Notes: a model not told the origin generated them from the letters alone. 64,000 nucleotides of DNA from Synechococcus sp. HK05 (GCF_019104765.1 NZ_JAHRXJ010000001.1:62001-126000), one strand, 5' to 3'; counted from the stretch's first letter, positions 26,948-35,506 are shown. Translations and numbers: made by a program.

Positions 26948-27781
26948 TCAGCGGCGACAGGCGCTTTCAGGGCCGGCTTCCACCACTCGGCCGCCGAGCT
27001 CACGGCAGGCTGCGCTGAAGGCTTGCCAGTCGTCCATGCCCTGAGCCAGCTTCTGGGTGATCAGGTCGTTGAGCCGTTCGGCCGGCACGTTGGAGTCGAG
27101 CTGGCCGCCGTGGGCGTCGTGCTCCTGTTCATGGTCGTTGCGCAGGCCCTCGATCCCCTTTTCCACCTGACGGCGGAGGGCCAGGGATTGCTGCTTCCAC
27201 CAGGGATGCTCGATCCGGTTGAGGGCATCAAGCGCTTCCCACCAGCGCCGCTGGGGAATCAGTTGCTCCGCCCGCTGCTTGAGGAATTTCTGGCGGTTCC
27301 AGTCTTCGCTGAGCTGATCACCGAGGGCGGTGCCACTGGCGTTGTGGGCGGCGTTGAGGGTGTTGAGCAGCTTGAGGGCTTCCTCAAGGCGGCCGTCGCG
27401 ATAGAGGTTTAAAGCCCTGGTTTCCAGCTGTTGCTGCCAGCTGAGCAGCTGCTGCTGATCCGCGGGGCTGCTGGTGCCGGAATTCACGAGTTGCAGTTGG
27501 AGCTTCAAGGCCTCGGCCCAGGCCCCTTGGCGCCAGAGCTCTTCGGCCTTCAGGCGGCGGCAGCGGCCCTGCTCCAGGGGCGCCTTGCCCCCCAGCCAGC
27601 GCAGGGCCGCCAGTTGCTCGCCATAGCGCAGGCAGTCGTCGAGCCGGCCTTGCTCGGCAGCGCGTTCCAGGCGCCCAGGCAGTTGCTTCTCCCACCAGTA
27701 GGCCGTGCCCACGCCGGCGGCCACCAATCCCAGAGTGAGCACCAGCCAGAAGCGCGGGAGCCGGTGGCGGCGGATGGCCAA
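26948..27781 (-). CDS. single-pass membrane protein with helical repeat (TPR-like) domain
   Basis: 277 residues. One N-terminal membrane span (FWLVLTLGLVAAGVGTAYWW) follows a short basic leader, so the rest is probably periplasmic or thylakoid-lumenal. The body is a run of Leu/Ala/Trp-rich helices (LERAAEQGRLDDCLRYGEQL, LWRQGAWAEALKLQLQLV, LYRDGRLEEALKLLNTL) with TPR spacing. A charged DHEQEHDAHGG stretch precedes a C-terminal helix. I do not recognise a named family. It may be a protein-interaction scaffold. It lies upstream of ftrV on the same strand. Confidence 0.7.
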   Translation of the reverse strand: MAIRRHRLPRFWLVLTLGLVAAGVGTAYWWEKQLPGRLERAAEQGRLDDCLRYGEQLAALRWLGGKAPLEQGRCRRLKAEELWRQGAWAEALKLQLQLVNSGTSSPADQQQLLSWQQQLETRALNLYRDGRLEEALKLLNTLNAAHNASGTALGDQLSEDWNRQKFLKQRAEQLIPQRRWWEALDALNRIEHPWWKQQSLALRRQVEKGIEGLRNDHEQEHDAHGGQLDSNVPAERLNDLITQKLAQGMDDWQAFSAACRELGGRVVEAGPESACRR

Positions 27782-27863
27782 GGGGGTGCCCGATCAATCC
27801 ATCTGTTCTATGGATCGATGCTCCCTGGATCATCCATTCGGGTGCAGCCCTCCAGCCGTCACC

Positions 27864-29513
27864 TCAGCGCACGCGTCCCAGGCAGCGTTGCGGCAAGGGC
27901 TGATCGCTGGCCAGATCCCGTCCATTCACCACCAACTCCCCGCGGGTGTTGATGGCAAACCGAAGCTCCAGTCGGTCGCTGCCGGGCTCTCCGGCGGGAG
28001 TGAGCGGAATCGCTGCGGGCTGTTCGCTCCAAGCCTGCACCGCTGCAGTGCCGGCGCTCTGGCGCCGCAGCACCGGAAGCCCATTCACAAACACCACCTC
28101 GCTGCGCTCTTCGGCGATGGGTTCCCCGAGCACCAGTTCCAGATCTGCTTGGGCGTTGCGGCTGCAGGCCAGGCGCAGCGTTAGCGGTTGTTCGCTCGGC
28201 CAGGGCTGCCCCGGCAGGAAGAGGGGATGCCAGCGGTGTTCGCGGCTGCGCTGGTCCCAGCAGCGCAGCGATACCCCGCGTTGCAGCACGTCTTTAACGA
28301 CGACCCCCGGCGTGAGCCGCAGGGCCCCGAGGGCGATGGCTTCCACCGGACGATCCGCCCGCAGCGGCACCTGGGGTAGGCGCTCCTGCAGCCAGCTTCG
28401 GATCAGCGGCAGGCGGCTGCTGCCTCCCACCGGTAGTACGGCATCAATGTCGTCCATCTGCACCCCACAGCCCCGCGCAGCAGCCAACACCTGCTCCAGC
28501 AGCTCATCGAACAGGGTGAGCAGCTGCCGCTGCCGCAGCAGCTGCTCGAGCTCGCGGCGGTTGAGGCGCAGTTCGATTGGTGCCACGCCCGGGCCAGGGC
28601 TCCAGAGGGTTAGGGCCTCTTCGGCATCGCTGAGCTGGCACTTCAAGCGTTCGCAGCCCTGCAGCAGCGAGGGGCTGGCGGGATCCAGCGCAGCCAGGTC
28701 GGGGCGGCGCTCCAGCTGGTCGGCGGCAATCCAGCGATCAAGATCGCGGCCGCCCAGAGCCAGGCCGGCTTTGCCGAGCACGCGAGCGGTGCGCAGGCTC
28801 TGACGGCTGCTGGTGAGGTCGCGGCCGCCGAAGCGCAGCAGCTGGGCGATCGGGGCCGCTTTGCCCTCGCCTCCCTCCAGCGCCACCAGCGAGAGGTCGG
28901 TCGTACCGCCGCCCACATCCACCACCAACACCCGACTGCCAGGCGGCAGCCCCGCACCGATCGCCGCCGCTGTGGGTTCATCCACCAGGGCGATCTCCGG
29001 CACCGCCAGCCGGCTGGAGGCCTCGAGCAGCCATTGGCGATATCCCCGGTAGCTCTCGATCGGTGCTGTGAGCACCAGGCGTTCAGGCTGCAGATTCTCC
29101 GGCAGCCGCTGCCAGATCTGCTCCAGCAGCAGTTGGCCGCTCTGCTCTGGGCTGAGCCAGCCGCTGCGGGGCTCTGCCTCGGTGCTGGGCCCTGGGGTGC
29201 CGGCGCCGATGCGCCGTTTGAAGTCGCGGTGGAGCCCGGTGCCCCCCTGCTCAAGCAGGCCGGCTTCGATCACCTGCCGGCCGATCAACGCTTGGCTGGA
29301 TGACGCCTCCTTCAGCCAGATCAAGCTGGGCACCACGGCCGGATCGCTGGTGCTGATCGGCGCGAGCTCGAGGAGCTCGGGAGGCGCCTCACCACTGCCT
29401 TGGAAGGCCACCACGGTGGTGGTGCTGCCCAGGTCGATGGCGAGGGTGCCGGCCACGGTGGAAAGCTGAAGGGAAGACAACGCCCTTGAGCGTGGCGCAA
29501 CCATCCCCTGCAT
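27864..29513 (-). CDS. Hsp70/DnaK-like protein
   Basis: 549 residues with an Hsp70-type actin-fold ATPase: LAIDLGSTTTVVAF (phosphate 1), VLVVDVGGGTTDLSLVAL (phosphate 2), VLPVGGSSRLPLIRSWL (adenosine), and LVDEPTAAAIGAGL. The substrate-binding part after about residue 400 is short and divergent and lacks the C-terminal helical lid and EEVD-like end of DnaK. It is therefore one of the DnaK-like proteins of cyanobacteria, not the main DnaK. Start is uncertain: ATG 29513, ATG 29504 or GTG 29456 (just before the conserved core). Divergent from the 29551 gene; no dnaJ or grpE nearby. Confidence 0.88.
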   Translation of the reverse strand: MQGMVAPRSRALSSLQLSTVAGTLAIDLGSTTTVVAFQGSGEAPPELLELAPISTSDPAVVPSLIWLKEASSSQALIGRQVIEAGLLEQGGTGLHRDFKRRIGAGTPGPSTEAEPRSGWLSPEQSGQLLLEQIWQRLPENLQPERLVLTAPIESYRGYRQWLLEASSRLAVPEIALVDEPTAAAIGAGLPPGSRVLVVDVGGGTTDLSLVALEGGEGKAAPIAQLLRFGGRDLTSSRQSLRTARVLGKAGLALGGRDLDRWIAADQLERRPDLAALDPASPSLLQGCERLKCQLSDAEEALTLWSPGPGVAPIELRLNRRELEQLLRQRQLLTLFDELLEQVLAAARGCGVQMDDIDAVLPVGGSSRLPLIRSWLQERLPQVPLRADRPVEAIALGALRLTPGVVVKDVLQRGVSLRCWDQRSREHRWHPLFLPGQPWPSEQPLTLRLACSRNAQADLELVLGEPIAEERSEVVFVNGLPVLRRQSAGTAAVQAWSEQPAAIPLTPAGEPGSDRLELRFAINTRGELVVNGRDLASDQPLPQRCLGRVR

Positions 29514-29550
29514 GGTGAGACCAGTGGGTCTTTAAGAGGCGTTAGTAGCG

Positions 29551-29856
29551 ATGGAGCGGGTGCTGCAGGCCGTGTTGTCGTATTACCGGGAGGACCCGGA
29601 GCTGTTGCGCCGTCTCGATCCGCTCTGGGCCTGCCGGGTCACCCGCGGCTGGAGTGGGTTGCGCATCGAATGCCGTGACGGCACTCACCGGGCGGTGGTG
29701 TGCCGCGTGATCGACCTGCTGCGGCCGCCCCTGGAGGCCCTGGCCCTGGTGCGGGAGATCCGCTTGCTGGCCCCCGGAGCCGAGCCCCTGGTATTTCCGG
29801 TGCGGGTGCCGTTGCCCAGCAGCCTGCTGACTTACGATGAATCCATTGGTGATTAG
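29551..29856 (+). CDS. conserved cyanobacterial hypothetical protein, 101 aa
   Basis: A 101-residue soluble protein starting MERVLQAVLSYYREDPELL, with an IECRDGTHRAVVCRV strand region and a Pro-rich end (VRVPLPSSLLTYDES). No family with a known function is recognised. It is separated from rpoZ by 3 bp and is probably co-transcribed with it. High GC and normal codon use support a real gene. Confidence 0.7.
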   Translation: MERVLQAVLSYYREDPELLRRLDPLWACRVTRGWSGLRIECRDGTHRAVVCRVIDLLRPPLEALALVREIRLLAPGAEPLVFPVRVPLPSSLLTYDESIGD

Positions 29857-29859
29857 TTC

Positions 29860-30090
29860 ATGTATCTCGGCGTCAACGTCAGCCCCAAAGAGCTCGCGCA
29901 GCGCGCCGAGAGCCTGGTTCGCTTCTCCAGCAACCGCTACCTCACCACCGTTCGCATTGCCTTCCGCGCCAAGCAACGCCGCTTCGATGACTTCGACGGC
30001 CTGCTGGAAGACTCGATGGTGAAGCCTGTGCAGCGCGCCATCATCGAGCTCAGCGATGAGCAGGATCAGCCTGACCTGCTGCCTGGCTGA
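29860..30090 (+). CDS. rpoZ: DNA-directed RNA polymerase omega subunit
   Basis: 76 residues. The omega fold is recognised by [36 protein letters not shown], and [15 protein letters not shown], which match cyanobacterial RpoZ. Omega helps assemble the large beta-prime/gamma subunits of cyanobacterial RNA polymerase and affects sigma-factor binding. Gene order is hypothetical (29551)-rpoZ-DUF1818 with gaps of 3 and 11 bp, suggesting one operon. Confidence 0.88.
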   Translation: MYLGVNVSPKELAQRAESLVRFSSNRYLTTVRIAFRAKQRRFDDFDGLLEDSMVKPVQRAIIELSDEQDQPDLLPG

Positions 30091-30101
30091 GGCCCGCAGC
30101 G

Positions 30102-30473
30102 GTGATCCAACGCGAAGGAGAGGGTTGGCGGTTGGCCTGGGATGGCAGCCGTCAGCCCTTTTCTGTGTTGATCGCTGGTGAAGGCTGGGCCGCTGAGCTC
30201 AGCGAGTTCGAAGCATCGGCCCTGCGGGATGCTGTGGCAGAGCTGGTGGCCCAGCACCAGGGGCTGATGGATCAGCTGATGGAGGAGGAGGCGATCGAGC
30301 TGGAGCTCGAGCGCGATCCCTGGTGGTTGGCGCTCGAGGGCGATCGCCAAAGCTGGTCGCTGCGGGTGGTGCTCACACCCGCACTGGGGCAGCGGGCGCT
30401 GGAGGGGAGTTGGTCTGCCGCGGCGGCTCGGCCGTTCACTCAGGCCTTGCAGCAGCTGTTTGGCCAGCCGTGA
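30102..30473 (+). CDS. DUF1818 family protein
   Basis: A 123-residue soluble protein beginning at GTG 30102 (IQREGEGWRLAWDGSRQPF). The pattern FSVLIAGEGWAAELSEFEA, a long acidic helix with MEEEAIELELERDPWWLALEG, and VLTPALGQRALEGSW match the cyanobacterial DUF1818 family, which has no assigned function. Last gene of the rpoZ cluster. Its end overlaps the convergent dehydrogenase gene by 38 bp. A HIP1-extended palindrome GGCGATCGCC lies inside it at 30339-30348. Confidence 0.78.
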   Translation: MIQREGEGWRLAWDGSRQPFSVLIAGEGWAAELSEFEASALRDAVAELVAQHQGLMDQLMEEEAIELELERDPWWLALEGDRQSWSLRVVLTPALGQRALEGSWSAAAARPFTQALQQLFGQP

Positions 30474-31314
30474 GCTGGTGCAGGGCGCAGTAATCGAGCC
30501 CGTCGAGGCCCGCGGCGCTGGAGCGCTGCAGCAGGGCTGCCAGCCCAGACAGCCCTTCGCTGTTGAGCCCAGCCTGTTGGGCCGCGCTGATGAAGAGATC
30601 CAGGTCTTTGCGGAGGTGGGCCGTGGGGAAATTGGGGTTGCCGTAGTCGCCGCTGAGTTCGCGCTGGAGCTTTTTGTCGAAGGTGGGGGCATAGAGGGCG
30701 CTGCTGCGCAGCAGCGCCATGAACGGTTCCACCGCCACACCGCCCTGCTGCACCAGGTGCAGCGAGAGGCTGAAGGCGTGGGTGAGGCTGGCGATCAGTT
30801 GGTTGAGGGCCAGCTTGGTGGTCATCGCCGTGCCCACCGGTCCAAGGTGCACAGGCTCTTGACTCAGTTGGCGGAGTAGCGGGAGGGCTTCCTCCATCAG
30901 CTCGGCCGGGCCACCAGCCATCAGCTGTAGCCGGCCTTCGAGGGCTTCAGGCCGGCTCCCCAGCACGGGTGCCTCCAGATAGGCGCCCCCCAGCCCCGCC
31001 ACGGCATCTGCCAGCTGCTGGCTTTCGGCCGGCCCGATGGTGCCCATCTGCAGCACGCGGCGGCCCTGCAGCGCCGCTCCCACCTGATCGATCAGCACGG
31101 CCTGGGTGGTGGGGCCGTCGTTGAGCACGGTGATCAGCCACTCAGCCTCGGCAGCGGCCTCGGCAGCACTGCTGGCCCATTGGGCCCCGAGCGCCACTAG
31201 GGGCTGGCCGCGCTCGGGGTTGCGGTTCCACACCGTGAGCCGTTCACCGCAGGCGAGCAGCCGGGTGGCGATGGCACTGCCGAGCAGGCCTGTTCCGAGC
31301 AGAGCGATGGTCAT
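30436..31314 (-). CDS. NAD(P)-dependent beta-hydroxyacid dehydrogenase
   Basis: 292 residues of the 3-hydroxyisobutyrate dehydrogenase/glyoxylate reductase family. The N-terminal Rossmann motif is ALLGTGLLGSAIATRLL. VWNRNPERGQPLVALGA suggests NADPH preference (Asn-Arg after strand 2). GTIGPAESQQLADAV is the substrate region and GTAMTTKLALNQLIASLTHA contains the catalytic lysine. Length is normal. Possible physiological substrates include glyoxylate, succinic semialdehyde and tartronate semialdehyde; the sequence does not decide. Confidence 0.88.
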   Translation of the reverse strand: MTIALLGTGLLGSAIATRLLACGERLTVWNRNPERGQPLVALGAQWASSAAEAAAEAEWLITVLNDGPTTQAVLIDQVGAALQGRRVLQMGTIGPAESQQLADAVAGLGGAYLEAPVLGSRPEALEGRLQLMAGGPAELMEEALPLLRQLSQEPVHLGPVGTAMTTKLALNQLIASLTHAFSLSLHLVQQGGVAVEPFMALLRSSALYAPTFDKKLQRELSGDYGNPNFPTAHLRKDLDLFISAAQQAGLNSEGLSGLAALLQRSSAAGLDGLDYCALHQLTAGQTAAARPE

Positions 31315-31688
31315 GGGGCTCAGCTTGCCTGAACTGCGGCGGTGAGATTGGCCACGAGATTCAGCCGCTGATCAGCACTGCTGATCAGCGGCGTTCTCCC
31401 GCGCTTACGCCCACAGACCCCAAGGTTTTGCACCGGTTTTCCACAGGCTGTTGCGGGGCAACGCCCGCTGGTGCGCGCGGCTGGGGAGAACGGTGCGGTT
31501 CTGCGCTTTCCCGTTGACAGTGCCCGCGGTGCCCAACAGCGGCCTGGGCTGCCCTGAATCGGATGGCCGCAGAAGCCAGCCACGACCCGCGATCTTGCCT
31601 TGAGAGCGCTTGGGAATGACTCGGTTGGGCCCCGGTTGACCGCCGCCCGGTGCTGTGGGGAACTGGTGGGCGTTACGGGGAGATCTGG
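31315..31688. other. 374-bp gap with inverted repeats; possible structured RNA or promoter region
   Basis: No convincing gene is seen on either strand. It contains a 13-bp perfect inverted repeat (31364-31392), a 9-base pair of distant complementary arms (31392-31400 with 31484-31492), a GTTGC/GCAAC hairpin (31450-31462), a DnaA-box-like TTTTCCACA (31437-31445) and a TTGACA at about 31515. It lies between the divergent dehydrogenase and DUF2811 genes. Confidence 0.5.
31364..31392. repeat. 13-bp perfect inverted repeat (stem-loop or operator)
   Basis: GCCGCTGATCAGC (31364-31376) and GCTGATCAGCGGC (31380-31392) are exact reverse complements around a 3-base ACT spacer. Each arm itself contains the palindrome GCTGATCAGC. 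No T tract follows on either strand. It lies 50 bp upstream of the dehydrogenase start codon. Confidence 0.85.
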
Positions 31689-31916
31689 ATGGACAGTGCC
31701 GCCACGGTGAGCATGCGCGCTGAGGTGCCTGAGCCCCTGCTGCAGTCGATGCAAGGGTTTATTGAGGCCCATCCCAACTGGGATCAGTACCGCCTGTTCC
31801 AAGCGGCTCTGGCCGGTTTTCTTGTGCAGAACGGCGTGCAGACCCGCGAGATCACTCGCTGCTATCTGGCCAACCTCTTCCCTCAGCAGCGCCGCTTCAG
31901 CGACCCGATCGCCTGA
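31689..31916 (+). CDS. DUF2811 family protein
   Basis: 75 residues from ATG 31689 (MDSAATVSMRAEVPEPLL); ATG 31713 is also possible. The core FIEAHPNWDQYRLFQAALAG then FLVQNG and RCYLANLFP match the small cyanobacterial DUF2811 family. No function is known. Convergent with the membrane protein gene that ends at 31924, with only 7 bp between the two stops. Confidence 0.75.
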   Translation: MDSAATVSMRAEVPEPLLQSMQGFIEAHPNWDQYRLFQAALAGFLVQNGVQTREITRCYLANLFPQQRRFSDPIA

Positions 31917-31923
31917 AGTGGCT

Positions 31924-32691
31924 TTACGTGTGGGCGGGGTTGTTCTGCAGTTCGGGTCTCAGCTGCACATAGGCCCCGGTCACCGTGGTGGTGATCAGCG
32001 GCAGCACCACCACCAAAGCCACCAGCGTGGCGATGAGCCCAAGCCCGGAGATCAGGGCTTCTGCTAGGAGGCCAACCAGCAGCGGGATCATCAGCAGCCC
32101 CACCAGGCCGCTGCAGAGCAACAGCAGCCCGGGGCCGTGGTGCTCCAGCAGCCACACGCCCTGGCGAAACAGGGCAGTGCCCCGCAGCCGTGTGTCGAGC
32201 ACCAGGCATGGCCCGAATATCTGGCTGATCACTACGGCTAGGGCGGCGATCAGCCCCAGCAGCGCTGGAGCTGCACTCAAAGCCGGGAGCAGCAGCAGCA
32301 CTAGCGACCAGATCACCCCGGTCACCAGCGCTACGGCCACCAGGGCAGCGGCCAGGTAGGCCAGATACAGGCTGAGCCGTCCGCTATGGCGGCATTCGCT
32401 GGGGCTGAGCTCTTGCCAGTGGATTAGCTGTTGCCGAGCGATCGCCAGGCCCGCGAGGGTGAAACCCTCGATCATCCAGATCAGGCTGCCGCCATAGAGC
32501 GCTATGCCGCAGAGGTGCAGCAGCGCGGCTAACACGCCGCTATCCACCCGCTCGGCGCCGGCGAACAGGGCCCAGCCGCACAGGTGTGTGCCCAGGGCCG
32601 CCAGGCTGAAGGCCAGCAGCAAGGGCTGGCGGGCCAGGCCTCTCCAGCTCTGCTGGAAGGCCATCCAGCTGTTCAGCCGGATCGGCTTCAC
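31924..32691 (-). CDS. multi-pass membrane protein of unknown function
   Basis: 255 residues with about six hydrophobic segments, including LLLAFSLAALGTHLCGWALF, LVAVALVTGVIWSLVLLLLP, and GLGLIATLVALVVVLPLITT. It has an SWRGLARQPLLL-type N-terminus and TRLRGTALFRQGVWLLEHHG between spans. This resembles conserved cyanobacterial membrane proteins without assigned function. Its ATG overlaps the EVE gene stop (ATGA), so the pair is translationally coupled. Confidence 0.7.
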   Translation of the reverse strand: MKPIRLNSWMAFQQSWRGLARQPLLLAFSLAALGTHLCGWALFAGAERVDSGVLAALLHLCGIALYGGSLIWMIEGFTLAGLAIARQQLIHWQELSPSECRHSGRLSLYLAYLAAALVAVALVTGVIWSLVLLLLPALSAAPALLGLIAALAVVISQIFGPCLVLDTRLRGTALFRQGVWLLEHHGPGLLLLCSGLVGLLMIPLLVGLLAEALISGLGLIATLVALVVVLPLITTTVTGAYVQLRPELQNNPAHT

Positions 32692-33146
32692 AGAGGCCCC
32701 AGCAGTTCAAACAAGCGTTGAGCGCTGGCCTCCGGCACCGGCAGGATCGAGAGACGATTGCCGTTGCGCACCACCGGCAGCTCTTCCACGCTGAACTGCT
32801 CCCGCAGGGCATCGAGGCTGAGCAGCTCGCCGAAGGTGCCCACGTAGCGCAGCCGCACGCAATCCCAACGGGGCTTGTCTGGGCTGGATTTGGGATCGAA
32901 GTATTTGTTGGTGGGATCAAACTGGCTGGGATCGATCAGCCCGGTTTCGATCACCTCCATCAGCCCCACGATGCCGGGTGGTTTGGCATTGGAGTGATAG
33001 AAAAAAGCGCGGTCTCCGATTTGCATCGCCCGCATGAAATTCCGCGCTTGATAATTGCGAATTCCATCCCAGAGGGTTGTGCCTTCTCGCTGCAGATGCT
33101 CGATCCCGTACACATCGGGTTCGCTTTTCATCAGCCAGAAGGCCAT
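32688..33146 (-). CDS. EVE domain protein
   Basis: 152 residues from ATG 33146, starting MAFWLMKSEPDVYGIEHLQ. The EVE (PUA-like) fold signature is clear: WDGIRNYQARNFMRAMQIGD, RAFFYHSNAKPPGIVGLMEV, DPTNKYFDPKSSPDKPRW. EVE domains bind modified bases in DNA or RNA; the bacterial stand-alone form has no settled role. The frame is open upstream to 33599 but this part is antisense-like and lacks homology. It is followed by the membrane protein gene with 4-bp overlap. Confidence 0.92.
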   Translation of the reverse strand: MAFWLMKSEPDVYGIEHLQREGTTLWDGIRNYQARNFMRAMQIGDRAFFYHSNAKPPGIVGLMEVIETGLIDPSQFDPTNKYFDPKSSPDKPRWDCVRLRYVGTFGELLSLDALREQFSVEELPVVRNGNRLSILPVPEASAQRLFELLGPL

Positions 33147-33204
33147 TGCTGCTGGGCGCTTTGCGGCGAGGTTAGCGGTGCCCCCGCGCTGGAACCGATC
33201 TGGG

Positions 33205-34593
33205 TCAGAGGCTCTGCACCAGTTGGCGGAAATGGTCGCCGCGGGCTTCGAAATCCCGGTATTGATCAAAGCTGGCGCAGGCTGGTGAGAGCAGCACCGC
33301 GCGGCCGTTGTGCTCCGTGGCCAGCCGCTGGGCCAGGGGCACCGCTTCGGCCAGTCCGTCGACCTGATGCACCTCACCGCTGTAGTGGCTGGCCAGCAGC
33401 AGCTGTTGAAAGGTGTGGCGTGCGGCGCCGAACAGCACCACGGCCCGCGCCTCGCGCTCCAAGCCCGCCAGCCATCCGGCCGCTTCACCCTGCTTGGCTT
33501 CTCCTCCGGCCAGCACGACGAGGGGGCCCTGCAAGGCCCGCAGCGCCACCTCGGCTGCGTCGTAGTTGGTGGCCTTGCTGTCGTTGAACCAGCGCACACC
33601 GTTGTGTTCGCGGATCAGCTCGAGCCGATGGGGTACGCCGGGAAAACGGCGCAAAGCAGCAGCCATCTGCGCGCCACTGAGGCCCACCTCCAGGCCCACC
33701 GCCACCGCCATCAACATGTTCTGGCGGTTGTGAGCACCGGGCATCGCCAGGGCATCGGCGGCCAGCAGTGGCCCATTCGGGTGGCACACCTGATCCGCTT
33801 CGATCCAGAGGTGAGGCTCGATGCCGGCGCTGCGGGCCTGCTCCCGGTTCCCAGCCGTCACCCAGCGGGCCTGATCCCAGCTGGCGGCACGGCTGCGCAG
33901 GTCGGGATCGTCGGCGTTGAGCACGCGCACCTCGGAGCGCTCCAGCAGGCTGCGTTTGATCGCCCGGTAGTTGTCGAGGGTGCCGTGGCGCTCCAGGTGA
34001 TCGGGGGTGAGGGTGGTCCACACGCCGATGCGCGGGGCCAGGGCCGGTGCCGATTCGATCTGGTAGCTGCTCAGTTCCACCACCAGCCAGGCGGGAGCTT
34101 GAGCGTCGCGGCGGGCCAGGGCCAGCTCGGCGGCGGAGAAGCCCACGTTTCCGCACATTGGCGCATCCAAACCGGCCTGATCCAGCAGGTGCGCGATCAG
34201 GTGGGTGACGGTGGTTTTGCCGTTGGTGCCCGTGATCCCGATCCAAGGGACCCCGGTGCTGGCTTCCCAGGCGGTGGTGATTTCACCGTCGGTGGGGATG
34301 CCCCGTTGGCGCAGGGCTTCGAGGGTGGGGTGATCCCAGCGGATGCCAGGGCTCACGATCACCCGCGCTGGCGGCACCGCGAGCGCACTGAAACTGGCGG
34401 GCTCCAGTGGCACACCCAGCTGAACATCGATGCCTTCGCGGCGTAAGGCGTCGGCACGGTCCTGGAGGGCAGGGCTCTCGCCGCTCTCGAGCACCAGCAC
34501 CGATGCTCCTCGCCGGTGCAGCAACCGGGCGGCGCCCACGCCCGAACGCCCAAGGCCCAGCACCACCTGCAGCGTCATCACCTGCGTGGGCAA
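33205..34593 (-). CDS. murD: UDP-N-acetylmuramoyl-L-alanine--D-glutamate ligase
   Basis: A cytoplasmic Mur ligase of 462 residues adding D-Glu to UDP-MurNAc-Ala. VVLGLGRSGVGAARLLHRRG is the N-terminal nucleotide-sugar domain. The ATP loop is WIGITGTNGKTTVTHLIAHLL, with VELSSYQIESAP and TLTPDHLERHGTLDNYRAIK downstream and WFNDSKATNYDAAEVAL in the C-terminal domain. ATG 34593 or ATG 34578 are possible starts. Not in a dcw cluster; alone next to tRNA-Val, as is common in cyanobacteria. Confidence 0.96.
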   Translation of the reverse strand: MPTQVMTLQVVLGLGRSGVGAARLLHRRGASVLVLESGESPALQDRADALRREGIDVQLGVPLEPASFSALAVPPARVIVSPGIRWDHPTLEALRQRGIPTDGEITTAWEASTGVPWIGITGTNGKTTVTHLIAHLLDQAGLDAPMCGNVGFSAAELALARRDAQAPAWLVVELSSYQIESAPALAPRIGVWTTLTPDHLERHGTLDNYRAIKRSLLERSEVRVLNADDPDLRSRAASWDQARWVTAGNREQARSAGIEPHLWIEADQVCHPNGPLLAADALAMPGAHNRQNMLMAVAVGLEVGLSGAQMAAALRRFPGVPHRLELIREHNGVRWFNDSKATNYDAAEVALRALQGPLVVLAGGEAKQGEAAGWLAGLEREARAVVLFGAARHTFQQLLLASHYSGEVHQVDGLAEAVPLAQRLATEHNGRAVLLSPACASFDQYRDFEARGDHFRQLVQSL

Positions 34594-34602
34594 GAAAACA
34601 AG

Positions 34603-34674
34603 TGGGCGATACTGGAATCGAACCAGTGACTCCTACCGTGTCAAGGTAGTGCTCTACCTCTGAGCTAATCGCCC
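34603..34674 (-). tRNA. tRNA-Val (anticodon GAC)
   Basis: Read on the minus strand the 72-nt gene folds as a cloverleaf. The acceptor arms are GGGCGAT and ATCGCCC. The D arm lies in TAGCTCAGAGGTAGAGCA, the anticodon stem is CTACC/GGTAG with loop TTGACAC (anticodon GAC, valine), and the T arm is CACTGGTTCGAATCCAGTA-like with the TTCGAAT loop. The discriminator base is A and the 3' CCA is not encoded. It lies 10 bp upstream of murD. Confidence 0.97.
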
Positions 34675-34714
34675 TCAGAGCCTTGCGGCCCATGGAACCT
34701 AGCAGCCGGGTTCC

Positions 34715-35506
34715 TCAGCGCCGCTGCATCACGAGGCGCCAGCGATCGCGTTTGGTGGGCTGAATCTCCAGGATTTCGAGTTCGCCGCGTCCATCGAGCC
34801 GCACCCGATCACCGCAGCGCAGTTCCTTGCTGGGGCTCGTGGTCACCTGCCAGTTCACCCGCACCGCCCCCTGGCGGATCAGGTCGGCCATGCGGCTGCG
34901 GGAGAGGCCAAGCCCGGCGGAGGCCACGGCGTCGAGCCGCAGGGAGGCTTCCACGCTGCTCAGCTGCTTCGGTGTGCGGGTGGCTGGCCATTGCAGCTGC
35001 TCGAGCGGCACCACCTGCAGCTGTACCGGCACGCTGCGCACCTGAGCTTCGCGTTGGTCGGCCAGGGGGGCCGCTTCCTGGCGGATCAGGGCCTGGGCGC
35101 CTCGATCGCCTCGCATCCACACATCCCCTAGGTCGCTCTCCAGGAGCCCGGCTTGCCGAAGCCCCTGGCGGACATCCGCCGGCTCGGCGGGGTCAAACAG
35201 AAAGTTGCCGCTCACCACCAGCCCGCAGACCTCGGCCAGGGGCGGCGCTGCATCCGCCAGATCCACCTGATCCGCTCGCCGCAACAGCAGCCGGCAACGC
35301 TCCGCCTGGGGCCAGCCCCCATCGGCCCACAGATTCACCTCGCTCAAGGCGCCGAGACGCGCCTCTGCTTCTTCCTTGAGCTCCGCATCCACGAAGGTGC
35401 TCCAGCAGGGCTCCCAGGTGCGCAGCGCCTGCTCCGCCAGATCGATCAAGGCCGCCAGGTCCTGCGGGCGGCGGCTCCCTTTGAGCAAGGTGTCGCGCGG
35501 CAACAT
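34715..35506 (-). CDS. photosystem II S4 domain protein (YlmH-like)
   Basis: 263 residues. A YlmH-type N-terminal domain (WSTFVDAELKEEAEARL, VCGLVVSGNFLFDPAEPADV, ESDLGDVWMRGDRGAQALI) is followed by an RNA-binding S4 domain (LRLDAVASAGLGLSRSRMAD, IRQGAVRVNWQVTTSPSKEL). This arrangement is the cyanobacterial and plastid photosystem II S4 family (TIGR03069), known from PSII-associated annotations though its molecular role is not firmly set. Length fits the family. Confidence 0.88.
   Translation of the reverse strand: MLPRDTLLKGSRRPQDLAALIDLAEQALRTWEPCWSTFVDAELKEEAEARLGALSEVNLWADGGWPQAERCRLLLRRADQVDLADAAPPLAEVCGLVVSGNFLFDPAEPADVRQGLRQAGLLESDLGDVWMRGDRGAQALIRQEAAPLADQREAQVRSVPVQLQVVPLEQLQWPATRTPKQLSSVEASLRLDAVASAGLGLSRSRMADLIRQGAVRVNWQVTTSPSKELRCGDRVRLDGRGELEILEIQPTKRDRWRLVMQRR

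Noticed and set aside
31437-31445. TTTTCCACA, a DnaA-box-like nonamer
   Set aside because: A single box without a cluster, AT-rich unwinding region or dnaA/dnaN nearby is not evidence for an origin.
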